Virus record (IMG/VR): IMGVR_UViG_3300047494_000127
Location: 1 to 62,199 of that record
Reading direction: 5' to 3' (one strand)
DNA: 62,199 nt
Source of the DNA: a virus
Of this stretch, positions 35,193 to 41,669 are shown one piece after another. The notes beneath the pieces are model-generated. The model had not been told where the DNA came from. It did no database searches and saw only the letters and a list, made by a program, of their open reading frames with translations. Position 1 is the first letter of the stretch. Each line of letters begins with the position of its first letter. A program made the translations under genes and the position numbers.

Positions 35193-36841
35193 CCGCAGGC
35201 CCCCCACTTGTTCACGCCGCCCATGGTGCTGATGCCCGGCTGGGTGTCGTAAGGTCGCCCCCAGTTATCCGTGTGGGCGTAGGCTCCCACCCGTTGCTCG
35301 ATGGTGGCCCGGAATGTGGTGAAGCAGCGGACCACGAGCCCGATGCCAATGGCCGCTACCCAGTCGTCATGGTAGCCGCCCTGTGCTTCGGAGCGACCGC
35401 TGGGAAGCGTGATGAAGGTCAGAAACTCCTGTGCCGCCGGTTGGTAGCGGCAAATGAGCGCCTTCTCACGGATCGCCGCCGCCATGGCCTGAATCCAGTG
35501 CTCCCGGCTCCTCGACGTGGAGAGGAAGCCCACGAGCTTGGTTTCCTTGTTCGGGTTCACGTCGTCAATCTTCGTCCGGTGCCAGAGACGGACGTGGAGG
35601 GCCTGAAGCTTGGCAATCAATGCCGAGCCGAAGTTATTGGCCTCCACCACGGCCATGCAGCCGCCATAATGGTCCGCCAGGAGCTTGATGCGCTTGGCGA
35701 GCACGTCGGAGTCCCACTTGACGCCGCCCGGCCAGTGAAGGGTGGCCACCACATGATCAGGGTGCTCCCCGTCCGAGTCGAACCAGCCCTTGCGGATCAC
35801 GGCGCACGCGGTGTTGTCCCGTTCCTCCGTGCCTTCGGCCTGCTCGCACGTGTTGGGGTCCACGGTGATCAGATACTCCCCGCCGGGCATGGGCTTTTCG
35901 TCCATCCAGAGCCAGCCAGAATCGTCGGGGAGCCAAATGGCTGTGCCGGTGGCCCGGCTCTCCTCCAAACGGCCTAGACGCACCAATCCGTGGCCCTGTG
36001 CGGCCATGGCGCGGATATGGTCGAGCCCTTCCCGGTCGAATTTCGTCTCACCCTCGGCCAGCATGAAGTCGCCGTGGAGGGCGGAGCGGGTAAACTGCGA
36101 GTCCGCGCCGTGGGTGGCAATGATGCGGTCGATCTTCTCCTTGCTGATGTGGGGGCAGTCGAGGAGCCCCACCTTGATGCGCGTGTAACCCAAGAGCGGG
36201 TTGGTCTGCGTCTCGTAGAACCGCCCGTGCATCAGTCCGGGGGAGCTGGTCAGGAGGATCGCGTTGTATGTGCAGCGGTCGATGGCCGAAAAGATCGCGT
36301 CCGCCACAGTCTTGGCTTCGTCCACGATCATCAGGAGCGGCCCCTCTTCGTCGTCCAGCTTGTGCCAGCCTTCCGCCCGGCCCGCTTGGTCGGTCGTGAA
36401 GGCCACGAGCCGCCCGCCGGTCGGCGTGGTGATCTCACGCTCGATGAATTTCCAGGCGGGGAACTTATCGCGGTGCGCCTCGATCGCCGGCATAACTTGC
36501 CCGTCGAGCTGCTTGCCGTCCGCCGTGGTGATCACCACGCGGCCTTTGGGATAGAAGAAAAGCCAGCCCAGGGCCAGCGCGGGGATGAGGACAGCCGACT
36601 TGCCGGAGCCGTTGGGCGTCCGCACGCTTACTTGCACCATGCGCGCGGAGGCTTCATCGAATTCCAGCATTGCGCCGGCTTGCCAGTCGTAGATGTCGCG
36701 GCCCAACATCTCCGGCAGCTTCAGAATCTCCCGCGCGAACGTGAGAAAGCTGGCCTTGCTTTGCAGCGCCACGATGTCAGACTCTTCGCCGGGAACGGGG
36801 TCCGACGGCGGGAGGGGAAATCCTGTAAGGTCTGAGATCAT
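35189..36841 (-). CDS. terL: Terminase large subunit
   Basis: A 550-residue packaging motor. ATPase part: Walker A T75-P-N-G-S-G-K-S82 and Walker B L-L-M-I-V-D-E near residue 170. Nuclease part: I-T-V-D-P near residue 330, V-V-E-A-N-N-F-G near 410 and H-D-D-W-V-A-A near 500, the three acidic clusters of the RNase-H-like terminase nuclease. It cuts concatemeric DNA and pumps it through the portal. Length is normal for the family. It is led by a 144-bp gap after the small subunit gene. Confidence 0.92.
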   Translation of the reverse strand: MISDLTGFPLPPSDPVPGEESDIVALQSKASFLTFAREILKLPEMLGRDIYDWQAGAMLEFDEASARMVQVSVRTPNGSGKSAVLIPALALGWLFFYPKGRVVITTADGKQLDGQVMPAIEAHRDKFPAWKFIEREITTPTGGRLVAFTTDQAGRAEGWHKLDDEEGPLLMIVDEAKTVADAIFSAIDRCTYNAILLTSSPGLMHGRFYETQTNPLLGYTRIKVGLLDCPHISKEKIDRIIATHGADSQFTRSALHGDFMLAEGETKFDREGLDHIRAMAAQGHGLVRLGRLEESRATGTAIWLPDDSGWLWMDEKPMPGGEYLITVDPNTCEQAEGTEERDNTACAVIRKGWFDSDGEHPDHVVATLHWPGGVKWDSDVLAKRIKLLADHYGGCMAVVEANNFGSALIAKLQALHVRLWHRTKIDDVNPNKETKLVGFLSTSRSREHWIQAMAAAIREKALICRYQPAAQEFLTFITLPSGRSEAQGGYHDDWVAAIGIGLVVRCFTTFRATIEQRVGAYAHTDNWGRPYDTQPGISTMGGVNKWGACG

Positions 36842-36985
36842 TTACAGAGAGGGTTTTAGATTTCGCTAATTGTATGATGTTGTGAACGAGCTTATTGAGA
36901 CTGAAACTTAGGCTTCAGAGTAACTTCCCAAAAATCGCTCGGCAGAAATCAGGCGGAAAATGCAGAAATCGGACAAACTTAGCTC
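36842..36985. promoter_or_regulatory. A/T-rich gap between terminase genes
   Basis: A 144-base non-coding gap, unusually A/T-rich for this genome. On the minus strand it contains repeated GATTTCTGC motifs (twice, about 20 bases apart) and A/T-rich boxes close to the large terminase ATG. A promoter for the large subunit gene is plausible but no clear -35/-10 pair stands out. Confidence 0.35.
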
Positions 36986-37525
36986 TTACTGAGAAAGAGC
37001 GGTTTCGTCCTCTTTTTGCCGCTTGAGGAAAGCATTCGCGCGCTTCTTGTCCTCGATGAACTTCCGGCGCGCTTCTTCAGTCACCACATTGACCCCAACA
37101 GCCACGTTCACGGTCGTTCCCGTCTTCTCCACCATTTCACCGTAACGTTTCGGGTCCCACTTCGCCAGGAGCTTCAGGCGCGTGTCCACGCGAAGCTTGG
37201 AGCGCAGAATCCATTCCTTGTCTGGTATTTCACCGTCCTTGGTCTTGATCGTGTCGTTCGCGATGTCGTCGGCGATCTGGAGCGTTTCCAACGCGAGAGC
37301 GTCCCATCCGGCGACTCTCGCCCGCGCGAAGCTACTCGCTAACTTTTCGTCCTTTTGAAGCCAAACATAAACCGTGTCGATGTCCGGCATTCCCTCCTCT
37401 TGGCAAATGAGCGTCAGCGGCTTGGCCTTGCAAAGCTCCGAGCAGATATGAGCCATTACCTCAGCCTCGCGCCCTTCATAGGGCGAAGGCTTTCCCGGCG
37501 CGCGTTTGGGGATTTCATCGCCCAT
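36986..37525 (-). CDS. terS: Terminase small subunit
   Basis: A 179-residue protein. The N-terminal 80 residues fit the helix-turn-helix of small terminases (E-V-M-A-H-I-C-S-E-L, then G-M-P-D-I-D-T-V-Y-V-W-L), the middle is the oligomerisation helix pair with R-V-D-T-R-L-K-L-L-A-K-W-D-P-K-R-Y-G, a segment common to this family. It recognises the phage packaging site and feeds the large subunit, whose gene follows. Confidence 0.88.
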   Translation of the reverse strand: MGDEIPKRAPGKPSPYEGREAEVMAHICSELCKAKPLTLICQEEGMPDIDTVYVWLQKDEKLASSFARARVAGWDALALETLQIADDIANDTIKTKDGEIPDKEWILRSKLRVDTRLKLLAKWDPKRYGEMVEKTGTTVNVAVGVNVVTEEARRKFIEDKKRANAFLKRQKEDETALSQ

Positions 37526-37530
37526 AACCG

Positions 37531-37920
37531 TTACGATCCTTTCACCGCGACGGCCTCGGCAGCGGCGAGCGCATCCTCGACGTGATGCAACGCGCTGGAT
37601 TCGAGAGTATCACAGCCGATGCCGCCACTGGTCAGCGTGTTGACTTGCACGGTCGTTACCGTCTGACCGGGAGTGACCAGCACGATGCCGGGGCGAACTG
37701 TGCCTTGGGAATCGCGGAATATCACCGGGTCCCGATGTTGCAGCAATCGACCGTTGCGAAAGCGCAAGACGGCAGGCTGCGGAGGTGGAGGCACGGGCGC
37801 AGGCTCCGGCTTGGGCGGCGTCACATTGCGCACGGGGATGACTGGACGCCGCATTGGCAGCGGTTCCGGCGCGGGCACGGTTGGGGCAGGGGACGCGGTT
37901 GGGATTGCGGGGTCGCTCAT
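37531..37920 (-). CDS. Small protein with proline-rich N-terminus
   Basis: A 129-residue protein starting at 37920. Residues 1-60 are Pro/Ala/Val; the rest has the beta pattern V-I-F-R-D-S-Q-G-T-V-R-P-G-I-V-L-V. Overlaps the preceding small gene by four bases. Function unknown. Confidence 0.6.
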   Translation of the reverse strand: MSDPAIPTASPAPTVPAPEPLPMRRPVIPVRNVTPPKPEPAPVPPPPQPAVLRFRNGRLLQHRDPVIFRDSQGTVRPGIVLVTPGQTVTTVQVNTLTSGGIGCDTLESSALHHVEDALAAAEAVAVKGS

Positions 37921-38093
37921 AGCTTGCTCCAGGTCGAAGCGTTCTTGGCGAAAGTGGCTTCCTTGCGGAGAGACGGATCGGGGCTTTGCTTGGCCGCGTC
38001 GATCTTTGCCGCGGGAATCTTCTGGCCTTGGGGAACGTGCAACCGGCGGTGCAACTTGCCGCGATTTTCCGGTTTGATGTGAATCGGTGGCAT
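37917..38093 (-). CDS. Small conserved basic phage protein
   Basis: A 58-residue protein: M-P-P-I-H-I-K-P-E-N-R-G-K-L-H, then K-I-P-A-A-K-I and the end R-K-E-A-T-F-A-K-N-A. I recall this family as one of the most widespread small phage proteins of unknown function, usually near terminase genes. Its start codon is locked in a hairpin (38092-38112). Confidence 0.7.
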   Translation of the reverse strand: MPPIHIKPENRGKLHRRLHVPQGQKIPAAKIDAAKQSPDPSLRKEATFAKNASTWSKL

Positions 38094-38112
38094 GGGTCTG
38101 AAAAAGACCCAT
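38092..38112 (-). promoter_or_regulatory. Hairpin covering a start codon
   Basis: Eight-base stem ATGGGTCT/AGACCCAT with a five-base loop. The 3' arm includes the first bases of the ATG at 38093. As RNA it would hide the start codon; as DNA it is a palindromic operator. A related AGACCCATA sequence is found in the 53.7-kb control region. Confidence 0.5.
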
Positions 38113-38130
38113 ACAGACCCGATTTGTCAA

Positions 38131-38556
38131 TCACGAAACCGCGCGGGCCGTGAGCACACCGCGGAGAACCGCCTGCACTTCCGGCAAGCTGCGCACCACG
38201 TGGACGCGCCAGCCGTTGGCCTGCATCTTGGCGTGCATCTCGATTTGTTCCGGGCGCACGACGCCGATGGGCGTCTTGACCTCCAGGGCCATGGGCACGC
38301 CGTGAAAGGCAAAGGTGAAATCGGGCCAGCCGATCGGGAGCCGCGATTTCTTCCGCGGGTCCGGCCAGATGAATTCGATCTCGTTGATCCGCAGGTATTG
38401 CGCGATCTCGCCTTGCAGCGCGATCTCCGCTTTCGGGTCGTGGTCGGCGACCACTTCGGCCACGGTCCGGCCAGCATCCCCGAGAGCCTTACGGTCTTCG
38501 GGCTTCATGAGCTTCTTCAAATGCTCCGGGATGGCTTTCGGGTCGATTCTCATCAA
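38131..38556 (-). CDS. VRR-NUC type nuclease
   Basis: A 141-residue protein. The C-terminal 90 residues hold the PD-(D/E)XK core of VRR-NUC enzymes: G-W-P-D-F-T-F, then A-L-E-V-K-T-P, then R-P-E-Q-I-E-M-H-A-K-M-Q-A-N-G-W. Such stand-alone phage nucleases are linked to replication or recombination intermediates. The gene starts directly beside the iteron region. Confidence 0.82.
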   Translation of the reverse strand: MMRIDPKAIPEHLKKLMKPEDRKALGDAGRTVAEVVADHDPKAEIALQGEIAQYLRINEIEFIWPDPRKKSRLPIGWPDFTFAFHGVPMALEVKTPIGVVRPEQIEMHAKMQANGWRVHVVRSLPEVQAVLRGVLTARAVS

Positions 38557-38566
38557 TCTCGAATCG

Positions 38567-38830
38567 TTGGTCCAACGCCAACGCCAGTCGGCACCTATCC
38601 TTCCAAGTCCAAACGGCTATTATTTATATAGCCGTTGGACTTGGATAGGTCTGACGCCGTTAGACTGACTGCGTTAGACTGCATTGGACTACCTGTATTT
38701 ATCAGTGTTCCACGGCGATCCGTTTTTTGCGCGAAATTGGTCTAATGCGGCTTCCTGCATTAGACTAAAGCCCATTTTACAGAGAAAACGTGCATTGGAC
38801 CAAATCACGGGGTGCCGTGCATTGGACCAG
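38567..38830. repeat. Iteron array with a large imperfect palindrome, origin candidate
   Basis: Gap of 320 bases without a gene (38557-38876). It has about nine copies of GNRTTRGACY in both orientations, e.g. GTTAGAC at 38659 and 38673, ATTGGAC at 38683, 38794 and 38821, ATTAGAC at 38759, and GTCTAAT at 38740. At 38593-38650 a long palindrome (arms 28 and 23 bases, A/T loop) has two more copies in its arms. A 13-mer CTGTATTTATCAG at 38693 is shared with attP. This fits a replication origin or a multi-operator control region. Confidence 0.65.
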
Positions 38831-38876
38831 ATGCCATTTTTCATGCGCTGGATGTCGGTTTTCATGTTCCACAGCC

Positions 38877-39029
38877 TTAGCAACTGAAATCGCATTTCGC
38901 CCCGAGTTGAATGGCCACGTCTACCAGCGCCCGCAAATGGGGAACCTGAATCCATCGCTTTTCGGTGAGATGACGAACCCACTCGACGACCTTCGCCGAA
39001 GTGTTGAGGCGCTCGTATTCGATGGTCAC
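38877..39029 (-). CDS. Small protein
   Basis: A 50-residue protein with a GTG start overlapping the stop of the gene before (GTGA). It has V-V-E-W-V-R-H-L and A-L-V-D-V-A-I-Q-L-G-A-K and ends in C-D-F-S-C. Coupling and codon pattern support it. Function unknown. Confidence 0.55.
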   Translation of the reverse strand: MTIEYERLNTSAKVVEWVRHLTEKRWIQVPHLRALVDVAIQLGAKCDFSC

Positions 39030-39223
39030 TCACCTCGCGGACCCTCCTTCTTCGCCAAGCCCCGCTCTTCGCATTCTCGGAGCGCATCCATCGCCCGGTC
39101 TATCTGGCCATCAAAGAGCACGGTGGCTATCCATTCCGGCTCTCTCATCCGCTGGGGCAGCTCCGCCAGGCGGAGCCATACCAACACCTTCTCGCAGTCT
39201 TGCAGCTCATTGAAGGGGATCAT
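39026..39223 (-). CDS. Small acidic helical protein
   Basis: A 65-residue protein starting at 39223 (M-I-P-F-N). Helical, with W-L-R-L-A-E-L-P-Q-R and M-D-A-L-R-E-C-E-E-R-G. ATGA/GTGA overlaps on both sides. Function unknown. Confidence 0.55.
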   Translation of the reverse strand: MIPFNELQDCEKVLVWLRLAELPQRMREPEWIATVLFDGQIDRAMDALRECEERGLAKKEGPRGE

Positions 39224-39453
39224 TGCCGGCCTCCTTTGCTGGTCAGATGCCAGCCGTTGCACTCCGGGCAGTGGTAGACCCGCAGGAAGGCGGGCGTGCC
39301 GTGCCTCTGGCGGCGTCCACGGCCCCGCACACGGCCCTTCTGGCGTTGGTGCATCACCGTCACGGCCAGCTTGCGGGAACTGTATCGCACCTTGCTCCAG
39401 CAGGCGCGCGGCGGCTCCTGTGGCGTCTCGTAGTCCTCGAAGGTTGGGCTCAT
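39220..39453 (-). CDS. Small zinc-binding protein
   Basis: A 77-residue basic protein ending in Y-H-C-P-E-C-N-G-W-H-L-T, a CxxC plus H motif of phage treble-clef-like zinc ribbons. The centre is Arg-rich. It probably binds nucleic acid. Confidence 0.6.
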   Translation of the reverse strand: MSPTFEDYETPQEPPRACWSKVRYSSRKLAVTVMHQRQKGRVRGRGRRQRHGTPAFLRVYHCPECNGWHLTSKGGRQ

Positions 39454-39457
39454 GGGT

Positions 39458-39580
39458 TTACCTCGCGGCTTGACGCGATCGGGGGCTCAATCGGCCCGTC
39501 TTGTCGATGAACGCGCACGACGATTCCACGCCAGAAGGATGCTGCGTGTAATGGGCTGGGTGCTCTACGGGGTCATTCAT
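39458..39580 (-). CDS. Truncated DUF3310-like protein
   Basis: A 40-residue frame starting N-D-P-V-E-H-P-A-H-Y-T-Q-H-P-S-G-V-E, the exact N-terminal signature of DUF3310 (nucleotide-kinase-associated) phage proteins. The rest of the family sequence is missing. A +1 shift after G-V would give a protein-like tail that ends at the next ATG (TGA overlap), so a frameshift or a deletion remnant are both possible. Confidence 0.5.
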   Translation of the reverse strand: MNDPVEHPAHYTQHPSGVESSCAFIDKTGRLSPRSRQAAR

Positions 39581-39927
39581 ACCCGCCCCTCCCAGCGCTG
39601 GCAGGCCGGCCAGCGAGCCCGGATGTCCGTGGCCATCCCATGGGTCCAAGCCCGGCGGACCAGCGCACATTTGAGGTAATGCCCCGCGGCGGCGACCCGC
39701 ACCTTATGCCGACACGACCCGCACGTTTCCCCGTGCGGCCCCGTGCCGGGGAGCGCCGCGTAACCTCGCGGGATCGTCTTGCGCTTGGGCTTGCCGGCCA
39801 GCTTGCTCCATTGCACCTCCTTGACCGGCTGGCCGAACATATCGAGAGAGGCGACAGCGGGCGGGGCATCATCCCGCAGGCCATTTTGGATAGGCACACC
39901 GCTGTCCGTGGAAGTGGTCGCGCTCAT
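39577..39927 (-). CDS. Small zinc protein
   Basis: A 116-residue protein, start at 39927. The C-terminal half has G-E-T-C-G-S-C-R-H, H-Y-L-K-C-A-L and W-P-A-C-Q-R-W, four cysteines with the spacing seen in a common phage zinc protein (W-T-H-G-x-x-T-D-I-R). Role unknown. Confidence 0.65.
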   Translation of the reverse strand: MSATTSTDSGVPIQNGLRDDAPPAVASLDMFGQPVKEVQWSKLAGKPKRKTIPRGYAALPGTGPHGETCGSCRHKVRVAAAGHYLKCALVRRAWTHGMATDIRARWPACQRWEGRV

Positions 39928-40064
39928 AGCAGGAAGAAGAAAAAGACCAGGAGGCAGAACCACAGGAAATCTTCCGTCACATCGGTATGGCCCGTGCAAA
40001 CGCACACCGTCAGGCAGATAACTACCGTGCAGAGGATCAGCGCTGCGCTCGTGGAAGGTTTCAT
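39924..40064 (-). CDS. Small membrane protein
   Basis: A 46-residue protein with two hydrophobic segments; the second is F-L-W-F-C-L-L-V-F-F-F-F-L-L. A good Shine-Dalgarno AAAGGAG lies before the ATG. Overlaps both neighbours by four bases. Role unknown. Confidence 0.6.
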   Translation of the reverse strand: MKPSTSAALILCTVVICLTVCVCTGHTDVTEDFLWFCLLVFFFFLL

Positions 40065-40453
40065 AGCCGGGCTCCTTTCAGGAGCAGGTCAACCTCGCTG
40101 ACCGCTTTTTCCGCAGTCTGTAATACCTGAAAGCGAAGCTTGGAGATACTTTCCAATGCCCTGCGTTGGAGAAAGATAATCTCCAGCAAGATAGGAATGT
40201 CTTTATGAGCGCGGGCGATAAACTTCGCGTTGGCATCAATGCCCGGATACTTGGTGTCCTCCAGCGCCTTCGCCCCGTCGGGCTCCGCGTGGTCATAGAC
40301 AATAAAGCTATGGCCCGGCAGGAACATCACGTGTGGATAAGCATCATAAGAGTCTCCGGGCATTGCGGTCCACGGCTCTGGCGTGGTTGCCTCCACGCTG
40401 GCCCGGACTTCAGCCAGGTAACTATCAAGTGAGGTATCGTTTTCTTCATTCAT
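40061..40453 (-). CDS. Unknown acidic protein, Ead/Ea22-like
   Basis: A 130-residue protein with D-A-N-A-K-F-I-A-R-A-H-K-D-I-P-I-L-L-E, a segment common in Ead/Ea22-like phage proteins of the accessory region, and a final coiled coil. The family has no established function. Confidence 0.6.
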   Translation of the reverse strand: MNEENDTSLDSYLAEVRASVEATTPEPWTAMPGDSYDAYPHVMFLPGHSFIVYDHAEPDGAKALEDTKYPGIDANAKFIARAHKDIPILLEIIFLQRRALESISKLRFQVLQTAEKAVSEVDLLLKGARL

Positions 40454-41669
40454 GGTGTTTGGTTGTCAGGTGTCGAAAGAGCCTGCGAGCGATCCACTGC
40501 GCGACCGGCACAGCAACGGCGTTGCCGAGCATCCGGTAGCGAACCGAGTCGCTGAACCCCGCCGTCCAGTCGTCGGGAAACCCTTGCAGGCGCTCGCACT
40601 CCCGCGGTGTTAGACGCCTTACCCCTCCCAACCTCGGCTGGAAGATCACCGCTTCTTGGTCGCCTTTGTCGGCGTCGGCGGAGAGCGGGGGATATACCTC
40701 TTGCGGAGAGCCATCTTTATCCCGCGTGTAATGGGATGGTTTGAAGGCGACGGCCACGCTTGCTTGGCCGTGCCCGCTGCCGCAACTAAGAGCATGCGTA
40801 GTCCCATCGGCGCGCGAGATTGGGTCTTGTGTGGGATGAAACGCGATCAGGTTGTAGCATTCATCCCCCGCTGGTCCTCCCGTGCCTTTCGCCCATTTGC
40901 TGCTCACCGCGCCAGCGTCGCTGGCGCGGTGAGCAGCAAATGGGATGAGATGGCCCGAGTAGGCATCCTGTCCGTTGTAACTGCCGGGATGCGCGCCGGG
41001 AGTGAGGGTGCCAACCACAAAGGCCCCTTGGTTATCTAAGCCTGTGGTCCGGAAGCCACCGCTTTGAGAGCTTCCTCCAAGTGTGCCGGCAATTTCTTTC
41101 CCCGCTTCGCGGCGCGGCGCAGGATTCCAGCGCATGCCTTCGGCGAGAGAAAGTATTTCGGCGCAACAACCGGCTCCAATATCTCTCCGAGCGAACACGC
41201 CGAAGACCCTTCCTCGACGCTGGGCCAGGCCGAAGTATTGAGCATCAAGAGTTCGCCACCCTCCAGAATACCCGATCCGCTGAAACTCCCGGACCACGCG
41301 GAGCATGTCGCGTCCGTTGTCGGAAGTGAGTAATCCGGGAACATTCTCCCAAACAATGAAAGGAGGTGCGAGTTCATAGGCGATGCGAGTAAATTGGTAG
41401 AAGAGTCCCGACCGTGCCCCGGCCAGCCCGGCGCGTAATCCGGCTTGCGATAAGTCCTGACAAGGCCAGCCGCCCGTGAGCACGTCGCACTCCGGCAGGG
41501 AATACCACTTGCGCACGTCGATGAAAGATCGCGCACTGGGGAAGTTCCCGGCCAAAAGAGCGCGGCAGTGTTCATCCTGCTCCACGTGAGCCACGACCTC
41601 AAACCCCACTCGCTCAAAGGCGAGATCAAAGCCTCCTATCCCTGCGAAGGTGGAGACAACCCTCATCAC
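40446..41669 (-). CDS. DNA cytosine-5 methyltransferase
   Basis: A 407-residue C5 methyltransferase with the ordered motifs: F-A-G-I-G-G-F-D near residue 8, G-W-P-C-Q-D-L-S with the catalytic Cys near 69, E-N-V-P-G-L near 108, Q-R-R-G-R-V-F near 149, and near the end R-R-L-T-P-R-E-C-E-R-L-Q-G-F-P and L-G-N-A-V-A-V-P. The variable region between holds a perfect 53-bp DNA palindrome. No cognate restriction gene is adjacent, so it probably protects phage DNA. Overlaps the helicase gene by four bases. Confidence 0.92.
   Translation of the reverse strand: MMRVVSTFAGIGGFDLAFERVGFEVVAHVEQDEHCRALLAGNFPSARSFIDVRKWYSLPECDVLTGGWPCQDLSQAGLRAGLAGARSGLFYQFTRIAYELAPPFIVWENVPGLLTSDNGRDMLRVVREFQRIGYSGGWRTLDAQYFGLAQRRGRVFGVFARRDIGAGCCAEILSLAEGMRWNPAPRREAGKEIAGTLGGSSQSGGFRTTGLDNQGAFVVGTLTPGAHPGSYNGQDAYSGHLIPFAAHRASDAGAVSSKWAKGTGGPAGDECYNLIAFHPTQDPISRADGTTHALSCGSGHGQASVAVAFKPSHYTRDKDGSPQEVYPPLSADADKGDQEAVIFQPRLGGVRRLTPRECERLQGFPDDWTAGFSDSVRYRMLGNAVAVPVAQWIARRLFRHLTTKHHE
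40892..40944. repeat. Perfect 53-bp palindrome inside the methyltransferase gene
   Basis: Arms of 26 bases (40892-40917 and 40919-40944) are perfect reverse complements around a single T at 40918. It lies in the target-recognition region. Possible cruciform or very stable RNA hairpin. Confidence 0.9.

Noticed and set aside
38689-39087. Open frames over the iteron region
   Set aside because: They run through the repeats, lack a conserved pattern and overlap two better supported small genes.
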